This document shows positions 1 through 12,745 of a stretch of 64,000 nucleotides of DNA, piece by piece. The DNA is taken from contig NC_084664.1 in assembly GCF_028389875.1 (NCBI RefSeq), forward strand, positions 114,707,466 through 114,771,465. Reading direction: 5' to 3'. A model generated the notes under the pieces. That model was not told the origin of the DNA. It did no database searches and saw nothing but the letters and a program-made list of their open reading frames with translations. Every line of letters begins with the position of its first letter. The stretch's first letter is position 1. Source of the DNA: Rhea pennata. Taxonomy: Eukaryota; Chordata; Aves; Rheiformes; Rheidae. The position numbers and the translations under genes are program-made.

Positions 1-3000
1 ATTTGCTACATTTACTCTTTTAAAACTGAATTTCCATGTTTTCAAAGACTGCTTTGAACCAGAATGATGCCCTTGTGTCATACTTTCAGAAACCTGAAAA
101 ACAAAAGACCAAGAGATATTCTGAAGGGAAAAGGGATGCTACTTTCCGGCTTTTGCACCCGTTTCTGTGTTGGGGGCTAGGAGTTCCTCTGTCATCATTT
201 TCCATGGTACTGCCCTGCGAGTCAGCATTTCCTCTGGTAAACTACACTGCTTTTCTCCAGAATTCTGAATTATGGCAGGGTTCGCTTCATGGGTTTATAT
301 ATTTTAGTCCAAAAGAAAACAATACAGCTGATTTTTTTCTTTTTTCCATTCAGAGACTGCAGTAAGCAACTCACCCTTACAACACGGCTATTCAGATCAC
401 GAGCTGTTCAGTGCTTTGTCAGCAATTTTACTATTCCGCTCTGAATACAGCTGAGCCACACGAAATTCAGTTGTGTAAGGCTCGCCCCCCCCCCCTCCTT
501 GAAAGCAGAGATTTATTTTCTTTGGTTACAGCTCATCAAGTCTTGAGGCTACAACCATCTGTGTTAATCTCTGCACAGTCTGTTCTTATTCATCATCAAT
601 AAGCTCAAGGAGCACCCATGCTGAAGACAGTATGGACAGGCATAATAAAGAAATAAACGCTGCCTTGCTGAAATTTTTAGCTTCTGTGTCTATCCTACAT
701 CCTAATTCTTTGAATGTAACTGGAGACATTACACGAGAGAAGACAATGAACTCAGCCCTGAAGGAATGGAACGCTTGAAAGAAAGTTCAACGCCATTTTT
801 AGAGAGGCCTTTGCTAGAATGATTTGCAGAGCTCAGGCTTTGGCAGCAGAACAGCCAGAAGCAGGATGGTGAAGAGAAGAACTTGGATGCTGTTCTCTTC
901 TGCCTGCTAAAATTTATTGCATCTCTTACATTACAGCTATTCATGTGTTCTCCACTAACTGCTTTGTGACGGGAAAATCTAAGGTTGCTACACAAGTAAA
1001 CTATTCAGCTGTTGGCAGATGAGATCCAAAGCAATGCCTGCATAGTTACCCACAATTTTACCTCTAACTTGATCTCCAGTGACATCAAGATGGGATTGGC
1101 CCTTCTGTTGTTAAGCTCAGATGAAGAATCTCAGAGTAAGAGGTGACCATGCAGAGAGATGCTGAGCACCTCTGGTAACTTGCTGAGACTCTTTTTCTGG
1201 CATTGAACTGTCCCACAGGGTTGCACACTCACTTTGGGGGGTATCAATTAAAATGCTCTGACCCGAAATAACTTCGCTTGATAAATTCCAAGGGCAAGCC
1301 TGGCATAAATGATGTACAGGGCACCCCTCCACTGACAAGGCAAAGAACAAATTGATTTCTAGGCATCAGTAAGAGAGAGGTGACTCCCTGAGGAAAGTCC
1401 TACATGCCTTGTTTGAAGCCATAGGCAGCTGATCCCTTGGTTTCCTAGCAGCTGTGAGACACCCCTACAGCAAAATTCTTACCAGATCTCCTTCCAGGGC
1501 TAGAGAGGACAACTAATCAGACTGGCACAGTCTTCAGTGCTTTCAAAGGAAAGTCTGAGAAATACCTGCCAGGCAAGGTGCTCACGATCCCAGTCAATGC
1601 TTTATGCCTCTGCTATGTGACTGATTACAGCAGTGGGGCTCTTACTGCAGGTGTCTACAAATCTCTAAGACATTTGCACTTAAGAACAGCTTCATGCTTG
1701 AGTCAGAGGTTTCTTAGAAATTTTAAGCTACTCCTTAATTTATCTTGCATTAGTGATATTCCTTTTGTGCTTAGGCATGACAAATGGAATTCCCAGCTCT
1801 GCACCTTTCCTTGACCCTCTGCGTTGCCTTACGACCTAACCAGTGAAAGCTCCAACCTACCAGTTTCTCATTTGGAATACCCATTTCCTCCAAACATCAG
1901 TGCGTTCTCCTTATCTTTCAAAGGAATTGTGCTGGAGGCTTGTTTCATTCAGATAGCTTGCTTCAGGCAGACATTATTATTACACAGTATTGTAAGACAC
2001 TTGGATGCACACAATTCCAGCATAAACAAACACATTGGTAAATCAGCTTTTTTCATCATCAGAAGGTACAGAAATCAGAAGTTTTAAGTGTAAACATGAA
2101 GCAAATGCCCAAATTGAAATAAGCCTTAACTCTACCTCTCAAAGGTGCACTGACCATAAGTTGCTTGAGCCAGCAGAGAAGAGCAACTATCACTAAGCAG
2201 TGTGTAAAACAGAAGGTCTTAATGTCTCTCCAGTGCTGGAGAGTCATGAAAGGTGGGGAATCTCTAACAGCAAATAGCAGAAAGAGAAGCTAGAGCATTC
2301 TTGGCTCCTGAGATTTGTTTCCTAAAGCAAAGTCTGTAAACGCAGTTACGGGACTGTACTCACCAACAGGTAAAACTGGTTAAGACGGACCTCAGCTATT
2401 TTAGAATGTAGAGAATTGTGCAGTTTGCTTTTCTATACAAGCACAAACTAACAATTTGACAAGTTCCAAGCTACGTATTTCTAAATATTAATCATAACGC
2501 CTAAGAAAAATATACTAAGTGTGTTCACATCAGTTTTCAAAAAGATTTTGTATATAAGCAAATCAAGAACTCAATATGTCAACTGACCACCCCCACCTAT
2601 TTGGAAGTAGCGACATCTATTAAAGGGTGGGAAAGCCCCCTCTGACTCCTCTCCACCCCAGACAGGGGAGAGGTACATTCCCCACTCTGGTAATGAAGAG
2701 ATGACCTAACTTTTTCCATCAGCATTCCCCGAAGAATAGAGTTGCTTTTCTAGTAGATATCAAAGTGTAGTTTAAAAAGTGTCAAGTTTCTAAAACAATG
2801 CAGTTCATATGGAAACAGTTACACAACCTGCGTTGGCTTCCTTCGTTCTTTTTTGGGGACTAAACAGCCATGTACTTACAGCATATCCCAATCAAAAATA
2901 CCAAGCAACATGTTCTCAGGGAAAAAAAAATCTCTTCCTGTTTTATCTCCTGATATAAAGCTATTTAGTCTCAATTTTTTTCAGTCCAGCCCTGAATCTC

Positions 3001-3950
3001 TAAGCCTTCACCCATGCCTTCTTTTCAAAATAAAATTTGAGTCTGTCTCTGTACTTATCATCTGAAACAGGATTAAAGTTTCACACTGGGTCTGTTGCCT
3101 GGTTCACAGTAACAGATGATATTTTTGAAAGGTATTCAGTCAGCTTCTGCTCAGGGCAAGAAAATTTTCTTTAGGGTTTTCTTCATCCTACTACCTCCTT
3201 TAGCTCACAGTGAAACAGAAAATTAGGAGAAATGTTCTTTTCTCAGCACTCTGTACGGCTTCAAGTAACCACTTTTCTACAATACTCATTAAAAGTATCC
3301 TTTTCAAAACATATTTTATGCCCACACAGTGTATCTTGAACTCTTCAGATCTTCTTGTTTGAAGATGGGAAATAAGAACATAAATACACACACTCCTCCA
3401 CCAGCTAGGACATAGTTGTGCACAACATAATTGTAAACCAGAACTCTGTCCCTTATCAAGACATTTAATATGTCCATTGCTTTTTCAAAAAACATCGTTT
3501 CCTATTGCTTTTTGTTAAGATCACTGGCTCTGCAGATTTTCAGCTTCACTACTAAATTGGCACTGGAAGATTGGCACACATCCTCTTCCCAACACTAAGC
3601 ACAACAATCACACTGCAATAAGCAATAACAGAAAAAAGTGCTTCAGTGGTAAGCATCAAATTCATTTCATTCATTCAATAAAATCTTCTGCTGCAAGCTA
3701 CGTCACAGCAACCAGACTAGAAGATTGTTTCTATGCAGCATCCATGTGGCCTGTGTTTTAGTAACCCACTTGCAGCCAAAATCCATCAGCTTTACTGTTT
3801 CATTCTTCGTTCCATGGCACTTCTCTGTATTTTAATTAAAGTCTCCTTACCACGAAGGTCAGTCGCACACAAAGGCACACTGTTGTGGCAGACAACACAA
3901 GCCTCCTCACTAACCTATTGCTTTGACCAAGAAAGCCTCCATGCTCACTT

Positions 3951-4002
3951 GGAGAAAAAGAAAGAAAAAGAAAGAAAGGGGGGGGGGGGGGGAAAGGAGG
4001 GG
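3951..4002. repeat. Polypurine tract with G15
   Basis: An AAAG-rich run leading into G15 (3978-3992) and then AAAGGAGGGG. It could form triplex or quadruplex DNA. It produces opposite-strand spurious frames rich in Lys/Gly and Phe/Pro. Confidence 0.9.
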
Positions 4003-5160
4003 TAAGCAATACAAGATCCAAAAGGTGTTACATGATTCACCTTTGTGATTTGATCGAAACCAGTAGATATGAAAACAGTGCAATGAGAAAGCTGCCAGTG
4101 ATCGACTTTCCCTCAAAGAGACCGCCACACAAGTTTTTGTCTGTCATCCTACATTCTGTAGGCCTAAGAACTGAAAAGCCTTTAGACTCTAAGGGTCCTT
4201 AGACGATGGATACTGAAAAAAATAAGTTTTTTTCCACCAGCTTAACCACAAAACATTGCTATGCATTTAGGCATTAATTAGTTTCATTGCATCTCTCCAA
4301 CCTAAACAAGCTTCTCCGTGCTCAGAACTTTATACTTGTTATTTGGTATCTTTGAATGACCACAGAAAAGATCAATTATATATATGCACTCTGCGCCCTT
4401 TGCATATTTGCAAAGTCACTAAACGTAACTGTTTGCATGTCTTGCATGAGTTTGGACTTCTAAAATTTCATACTTTGAAGACCATTACTATAACTCTGAA
4501 ATGTGTTTTTTACTCTTGCAACATCCTCCTTTGGAGATAGGGCTGAATTAAAGATTAGGCCATTGTTTCTTCAGAAAATTACCACATTTGCTCTATCCTT
4601 TCCCCTCTGGTCACCAATCCCCTTAAGCCTAACCTGCTCTACAGCTCGCTGAGAACAAAATAAGACTTCTGTATTTTCTGAGGGAACAAAAAAGAATTAA
4701 CTAAAAGCTTTGCCTCAGAAAAAAAAAGAGCTCATAGCCTAATGTCTTTCACATTAATTCTGGTTACATTGTCTGGGACCTGACCCAACAGCAGCAGCTG
4801 GAAAAAAACATTGTCAATGGTTGGGGTTTCAAATAATGAGACCTGACAAGGAGCTTTATAGGGTACTCAAGGCTATGCAGTCTTACTCAAAAGCTAGGTA
4901 GCCAACTCTTTTAACATAATCCATACATAGCATACAAGTGGCCAGCATGTTCTTGTCTTCTTAACCCTGCATTCCCTCCCTGCCATAATCACCTCTGCAT
5001 CTCAAGGCTACTTGCTTGCTTGGATCTGAGAACCCCAAAATACACCTCTTGCTGTCTGTTCTCAGCCAGAGCCTACTGGTGCAAAAGCATCTCTTCCCCA
5101 AAAAGGTAGGAGGGACGCTGGGGTCTTCACATAGGTTCCCTCTGACAGCTGGTTGAGGGG

Positions 5161-5173
5161 TGACTCAGAGTCA
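5161..5173. promoter_or_regulatory. AP-1/MARE-like palindrome
   Basis: TGACTCAGAGTCA is a 6+1+6 palindrome that includes the AP-1 site TGACTCA. No other regulatory context was seen nearby. Confidence 0.25.
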
Positions 5174-8159
5174 TTCTCCTTCCACCTCAGAGTTGAGAAA
5201 AGCTGGTTTTATTTATTTATTTTACCACTGCAGGGCCTATTGAAGGTGGCTGTTCCTCCCCATCAGGTACCAAGTCAGGCAGGAGAACCCAGGTCATGGC
5301 TCACTTCTAGATCTGTTGCTGGCTTGCTCTGAACTTCCAGATAAAACAGTCTTAAAGCTTTACAACTGCTGCATCTCATCAGTTCCCAGACTGAAAGTCT
5401 CCACCATAGGAAACATTAATAAATGAAGACACCACTTGTTCTAAGAGCCAGAAGGCCTCCAAATGGCTCTCAGCACCATTTCTCACTCTACAACGCGTCT
5501 AACCATTCATAGGCTTGCTACTGGCAATACTTAGGCAGCCTTTCACTTACATACACTCCAACAAGGGCTGGCTGCCATCTGGGACCACTGCTCTGCTGTC
5601 AACTGTAGCTCTGGAGGAAGGAAGCCAACCCATGGCTTCGTGCTTGGCAATTTTAACACATCAGTACAGCTCTGAATACACAAAAATGGAATTTAAAGGC
5701 CCTGGAGCTCCACTTCCACCCTATTTTCAATCTTCAGCAGAACTGACAGTCCCTGTGTTGACTCTCCAGGGTCATCCTCAACTGAAGCAAGGTCAGTTTG
5801 GTTCGGAGCATGGTTTTCCTTGCCAGCCATGTTTGATAGAAAAGCACAAAACCATCAGTAACTCTTGTTTTCTTGGTTTCCTTATGTGGTGATTAATTGA
5901 AAACTGCAAACTTTTACATATATCAGAGTATTGAAAATGCACTAAGGCACAAAAATGAAAGCAGAAGCAAACAGCCCAGCAAGTTAAAGAGTTAATTAGG
6001 TAATGGAGTTACTACACAGGGAGGTAGTAACTCAGCAGCTGCAGAAACTGAATTCCTCCAGAATCCAGACAATGTAATGCCCAACATAGCCAAATAACCT
6101 TTCCACAACATACCCTCCAGCCCAGACATGCCTTCTAGAATTAAACAAATACGGCAAAAACCCTTCTGGTTTGGCCACTGGCTTTTTGTTGAGACCACCA
6201 GCAACTAAGCAAATGGGTGTTCTGGGTTCTGGTACATTGTGATGAATAGCAAAGACAAGAAAGGGGGGAAAAAATCCAAACTGTAGCCTACCCTTTAATG
6301 TTATGCAAGAGGAGAGGTACACAAAGAGCTTTTTCCACAACAAAGGTTCTAGCTATGACTGCAAAACCTAGGCACAGTGACTTTGATGAGAATCCCTTGT
6401 TATGCCAGGGTTACTAATCACTTCAAAATCAGCAGGAAGGTGGAATGACAATGGTCCTGCCATTTTGTCACACCAGCTAGCAGAATTAACCACCTGGGGA
6501 GCCAGCATGCCTCCATTACCTATTTAACTCTTTAATCATCACTTCCAGCACTGTCTGAATTCACAGGAGTGGAAGGCAGTGAGGGTCCCTGGCTACATGT
6601 GTGTCTTGGCTCACAGGGGCTGAGTGTGAGCCCTAATTCACTGTGCCAGGTGGCTCATGTTGGTTGCAGGACCAGCATTCAAATGCAAGCATATGTTTTT
6701 CATCCTTGTCCCTCTCTTTCCCTACTTTCTTCCCAAATGTGAATTTTACCACCTGCCAAGAAAATGGCTCACTCCAAACTCAAGCCAGAGTGTGATCCAG
6801 CATACATGGATAACATGCCAATATAAACAAACCTCTTATGATTAATTAGGATAACCATAAGTATAATACAGGCCACAATACTTATGATTTTTTTTTTTAA
6901 CTACAGTATTTTTTTCTGGAAAAAAACCTAATCTTTATCTAAACTTTCCAGGCATAGAAATTGACTGCAATCCTTTCTAAAATGTGCCTTATTTGTTGAA
7001 AGGATGCTGTATGTAGATATGCTTTAAATCCCAGCTGGACTTGCACGTCTCAGCTAACTGTAGCTTTCTAAAAGCTAAGTGTCTTGTCTGGATTAGTCAC
7101 GTAGTTTCCACCTATAAGAGACGATTACTTCCAGAGGGTCTTTCAGCCACATCAACACAGCAATCTACCTCTGTTAAGAATCATCTCTGTGAGGGAATCT
7201 TTCTCTTTCCATTGGGTACAAAGTCAAATTGAAATTCAGTCAACTTAGATTAAAAGACAACACTTCAGATATCTAATGTTATGTGATAAAAGTCCCTTCC
7301 CTCCACTGTTTCTGTTACCAAACTCTTTTTACCAAGTAAAACTTCCCCAAAACATTATCAAATCACCATTTAGTATTGCTTTTACACAGTTTGCTTTCCC
7401 AGGCATTAATCTGTCAAGACTAATTTCTAACAGCCATTAAACAACTGAAAATGAAATTATTTTAAGAATTTTTGAGATTAATTGCCTTCTACTCTTTATG
7501 ACATTCATTCAAAGTTTATAATCTCTTTTGCCTCTTGCAATAATTTAAGGGACAAACCACTGCTGGGAACAGTATGAGTCCCTCCAGCCCCCTATGGATA
7601 ACAAAAATTCAGAGTTTAAGAGAAATCTTGGACAATAGGAGGAAGAAAAACACACAAACAGCAAGCACTACAGACAATGAGATTTATTGCTCATTTCCCC
7701 ACTCAGCAAAGCTGTCAATCTGCCACAATCGCAGAAGGGAACTATCTTCAGAAGTTCCACGGCCTCAGTCATCGTGGTAGTTCAGACAACGTGACTAGAG
7801 AACTGTGCGTGGTAGGTTGCTGCTACAGAACCGCTGGGAACAAAATCCTTGCTTCCTGACACTCAATTCATGGCAGGATCTAGATTCTGACATTGCTTGG
7901 TACAACCTGCTGTCAGCCTCCAACAAAAAATGAGGGTATCCAGTGAGGAATGCTGCTTTTCCTGAGTTCAGATCCCTGTGCAAGAAGCTGCTACTGAGAG
8001 GTTCTCACACAGAGCCATCAGAATGAGATAGTGTAGTTTTTCCTTTACTTCATCAATCAGAAATAGCTTTTGTCTTGTGCTTTGAGGCAAAGCCTCCTAG
8101 TCAACCTACCAACTATGCTGTTCTCTTACCAGCACTATTAATAGCGTATTTTCCCCTTC

Positions 8160-8188
8160 TTAATAAAATAATAATAATAATAAAAAAA
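8160..8188. repeat. (TAA)n tract
   Basis: TAATAAAATAATAATAATAA followed by an A run. Confidence 0.85.
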
Positions 8189-11100
8189 CAGTGAGTCTCT
8201 TTCCTTGTGTTTGGTTGCATTTCATCATTCTTGCCACTGCATACTAGAATTTAAGCTGCAAGTCAGCTCTTTTCCAGCTGGTGAGATACGGTTCCTCTTT
8301 ATGTGCCCGTCCGTTCAGTATAAACAAGCAAAGCTTCTCCAACTCCACCGATCACAAGGCTGTAAACAAAGCATAGCACAAATTTAGCATCAGCAATCCC
8401 TCCACTTGATAAAATACCAAATGTCACAATATCAAAGTGAAAGGTATTAATTTGTCTAAACATATTTCATCCTAGTAACAGTACCCCAGGTGATTTTTTT
8501 GTTCATGTTGGTAAACAATGGCTTAAATTACAAATGCCTTATTTTACAGATCTCAAAATCCTGCCCTTCCTATACTTTAGGGCTAGTGGTATATAGAAAG
8601 TACATAGACAGAGATCTACACAGAAAAGAATTCATCTAGATGTGAGAACAGGTGCATGCTAGCACATTGGCAAGAAGAAAGAAAGAATGGCAGGAGAGTT
8701 TGAACCTCTTCAGGTTATTAATGATTCCCTTCACATTTTCTGCTTGTATTCTAGTGTGAAAACTTGCCACCTGACAAGTCAGGAGGGAGACAAAACCCTA
8801 GGTTTTAGGGACTAAGGAAATCAGGAAAGAATTTTGTGTTGGGGAGATCCCGTTGGCCTAGCCAGGCCAGTGGAAATTCCTGCATCTGCTGCTTTTTGTG
8901 GGGAACCCAGTAGAACAGAACTGCTTGAGCCAAAAAAGCACGAGCATCCAAGAACTTCCCCACAACATAGTGGTGGCACTAATATTTTTTTCTAAGATCC
9001 AGGCTAGAAGTAGGGCTCCAAATAAGGATGAATTGTTTTACAAACAAACGATAATTCACTGAAATAAGCTATTTACGCAATAGTTAAAAATCCCCAAGTC
9101 TCCTCTGCTATCATAATCAAGAGGAATATGGTAGGACTCAGACTCTTCTCCCCTTTTGTAACAGCATAAAGCTAGATGTACTGATCTTTCATCTTAGCCT
9201 CATGGTTTAGCTTATGAAATAGAAAAGCTCCTTAACGAACTCTATAAACAAACCAAACTTTTGTAAGTTCATAGTTAGAGTGTTTTTTTTTTCTTGGAAA
9301 AAAAAACCCAACATGTAAAGCTGATGGCTGTCTAGACTTTAATACCATTATATTTACTTAATTCTTAGCTTCAGTGAATCACTTTTAAAAAAATAAAAAA
9401 TAAAATCGCCTAATTCCCCTTGCTCCTGAAAGGAACTAACATTATATAACAAAAACATAGTATTTTCTAATAATACAGTAAACAGACCTGGAAAGTAGGT
9501 GCTGGGGGATAGAGACATGCAGTTCTGGAGACAGTCTACTTTTTGATGTGGAATTACCAAGAAAGAGCAAATGGCAGCTAAGGACACAAGCTTTTCAAAA
9601 AGATCTACAACACAAGAGTCTGTCTGCGTCTAATCACTAACAATCTTGAAGCACTTTTCTCTGAAGATTAACCTTCGTGTCTTGCCTAGATTTCACCGCC
9701 AGTTATAAACATTCACTCTGCATTAATTCCTTCTGAAGCTAAGGTCAGCTAATGCATGCTACTACCCTAAGGAAAAATCACAATGAATATAACAAGGACT
9801 AAACCCAGCAGATTCTTAGAAATGACTCAAAATTTTTCTTTCCATTTTTACTTTCTATGGAAGTGTAGTCTTCTGTTAAATTTTTAACAGAGACTTTAAC
9901 AGTTTCTTATCTCTGCTACAGAATTCTAAAAGTTAGACCAGTAATTCTGTACAAAAGGTATTAAACTGCACAGCACTGTTCTGTAGAGGGGCATTTGCAT
10001 CTAAACCATTCTTTAATATCTTATGTTCCATAGTAGACAAAAGAAGAATCTCCTTTTGAAAGATCTGAAATGCCAGGTGTCTGCATGCACGACGCAAAAC
10101 ATGTTCACCAGATTACTGGACCAACAGAAACCATCAGTGTAACCTCAAGATAGAGCAAAGCAAAAACATGGCTAAATGCAGGCCCTTGATTTACATTCAG
10201 TTTACCATCTGCAAATCCTCTGGCTTCTGTTTATTATGAGGAGACAGCTAACTGCACTTGCCCATCACTCAGAAATTAACATACAATATAACATTCCACA
10301 GTAACACTGGAGCAACACCAAAAAACTCAGTGGTTTAGGATCTCATGAGTACTTTGCAGCTGCTATCATCTAACAAACTGTATTACCAGAGCTTTGCTGA
10401 CAGCCCAGACTCTGCTGATGCATGGAATTCAAACAATAAATACAAGAAATGGTTATCTTCTTGAATTGCGACAAACAAAACATAAAAGCTGCCTAAGGGT
10501 CAAAGCAAAGTTTCTTGCAAAGATGTGAATGTGTTCATTATTTATATCACTGTCAATGCATAAAGGATATGTAGTATGTGTGCAACTGTACGGGCTCATG
10601 TATTCATATTCACAGTGGTGCATGGGATTTTTTTTTTTTTTTAGTATACAGTCAGTAAATAAGTATATATTATAAAAGTCTACTCTAGCATGCACACAAC
10701 AGACCTACACAAACACATGTAAAACATGGTAAGACACAGCAAGTTAATGGCCTGGACCAGGAGAGTTGTAGTTGCACTGGTATTAGTTCAACTAGTTCAG
10801 TCCCCTATGCACATAGGCCACAGAAATGTATTCCTAGAGCTAAAGAAAAATACACATTCATTTGAGCATTTGAGATTACATACGCATAACATACATATAT
10901 GGATGCACACTCACACAACCAAATATGGAGCTAAATTGAAATTCTGCTTTCAGTAACTTCTTTTAACTTCCAAGTAGAAGCTGAAGAAAAGGCAAGAGGA
11001 GAAATCACTTGGGAAAATAGAGCAGCATATAAATGGCAGTATCTTAAATCCATTTCATTACATTTCCAAGGACTCCTGGTAGATACTAATTACATAGCTT

Positions 11101-12039
11101 CAACTGTAATGGTTGCATGGTGGCAGAGGCAATATTCTGTATTTTTACCTTTCCATTCTCAAGGTCACTTTTCAAAACGATTCTTTGCTTCTGGGTGATT
11201 AAGGCACAAATACCTTTATATAACCAATAAAATGTCAAATACAGGAAGGAAATGTGTGCTTTTCATTTCTGAAATTCTTTGAGATAATGAAGAAAAGTCA
11301 AATACAGTACAAACTGGATTGTGTGTGGTAGGATGGTAATTTTTGAGCTATACAGGGCATAGACATGCACTTATTTACCATACAAAAATGCAAATGGTGT
11401 GTCTAGCCATTGAAATCAAAATTTTCCTGATAAGCAGAATGAGTTTTGGAAGAAATTTCCCGGATTGTCAAAGTAAACTGAGAACATGCATCTACAGAGA
11501 ATAGGCTCGAATTAAGTGTCAGAAGCAGCTTTTACAGACTGGGCCTATAAATCAGGCTATTTGTAAATGAAGTGTCTAAACATGAGAACCCTATTGGGAT
11601 GTGTTGCCTCTCCACTTTTACTGATTTAAATGAAGGATTCAGTTGCCTATATGATTTTATCAATGTTGGCTTTAGCAATATAGTCTTCTTAGTATTAATA
11701 ACTGAGAGAAAAGTATGTTTCAAATGGCTTAAAAGTGGCATAAATATTATAAGACCAGAGATTTAGAAACATCTCAGGATATCCTCAGAAACAAATCTGG
11801 GGTTAGTGGCACATTAATTCAGAGTCTTGCTACTATTTTAAATATCACAGCTGGAATAAAAATATGCAAATTCCATTTAGCACAAAGCTGAATCTTCAGG
11901 GTGACAATCAGACTAGGAAGAAAAAAGGAAGCCTAAAACTTCTGAAAAGCAAACAGATTTTTATTTCCAATAACAAATCTAGCCTTAGAAATACACACTT
12001 AACCCTTTTTTAGTTATTTGTATGACAGAACCATTTAGG

Positions 12040-12140
12040 AGCATCGGCCATGCAGTGGAATTCCCTTTTGCTGGGTGCTGTACAAACAGAACAAAGCCTT
12101 GTCTTTCACCAAAGGCGATTGCAGCCTAGACGTTTATATG
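12040..12140 (+). repeat. Possible MIR/L2-type ancient relic
   Basis: Contains 'gggtgctgtacaaacagaac' followed by a diverged 'ccaaaggcgattgcagcct'. From memory this resembles a widespread amniote relic that reads 'gctgtacaaacacagaacaa' and 'ccaaagagcttacaatct'. It is short and decayed, and the family assignment is from memory only. Confidence 0.4.
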
Positions 12141-12680
12141 ACTTCCTAAAAATTTCAAGGTAGGTGATTCATAATATGTTAGGACACATGTTACAAAAGA
12201 CAAACAGAGCTTTGGAAAGAGTTACATATTATTTCATTTTCCTACTTGTATTAATGTATTCAAAGTATACACTGCATGAGGGACTATTCAGAAATTTGAA
12301 AGCATTCCTATTGCTTAGAACAACGCTGTTACAAAACCATGACTCAAATGTTTTACTTCCAACTCCGCCACTGATTTATAGTCCAACTTTGAATGGGTCA
12401 TTTATTTGCCTATTGCATCCATTTATCTAGCTCTAAAATGTGCTGAGTGAATTGTGGTGAGGCTTAACATTCAAAAATTTCTGTGTTCTCCCACAAAGGC
12501 AAAAGAAACTCTGTTCCATTTGTATTATTATACTGCATCCCTCATTGCACACCTGGTTCTCCTTACAGGTAAAATATTACTGACACTAATAGAATTTGCC
12601 ATTTAAAAAATATTTCCACATGAAGCAATGTGTAGAAATTCATTTTTACTATCAAGGAAAAAGCTCATGTAGGCACTTAC

Positions 12681-12745
12681 CAAGAAATTGTTAGTACATT
12701 GGCTGTCATGATAAAGAAGAACGGTGATAAGCTAGCAGTGATAAC
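12681..12745 (-). CDS. TMEM241: TMEM241 exon W12 (65 nt), near the C-terminus
   Basis: Begins in phase 0 with VITASLSPFFFIMTANVLTI, then Ser and two bases (TG) of a Cys or Trp codon. The acceptor is TTTTACAG and the donor GTAAGTGCC, both strong. Length and phase fit the human segment that starts Ile-Ile-Thr-Ala-Gly-Leu-Ser and ends in Cys. After the Leu-Ser the sequence diverges from human more than any other exon. It is separated from W11 by a 24-kb intron. Phase and splice signals support it, but this is the least certain exon. Confidence 0.78.

Larger units (their letters stand above)
1..12680 (-). other. Sequence downstream of TMEM241 W12; no exon recognised
   Basis: Reading the minus strand, W12 ends in a strong donor, so at least the start of this block is intron. 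The expected last exon (about 19 codons similar to human Leu-Leu-Leu-Gly-Ala-Leu-Gly-Glu-Ala-Leu-Leu-Val-Phe-Ser-Glu) was not found. The block holds short C, G and (TAA) tracts, a MIR/L2-like relic at 12.04-12.14 kb and an AP-1-like palindrome at 5161. Nothing supports a gene on the plus strand. Confidence 0.6.

Noticed and set aside
6608..6632. Small hairpin: GGCTCACA, 9-nt loop, TGTGAGCC.
   Set aside because: An 8-bp stem is expected by chance several times in 64 kb.
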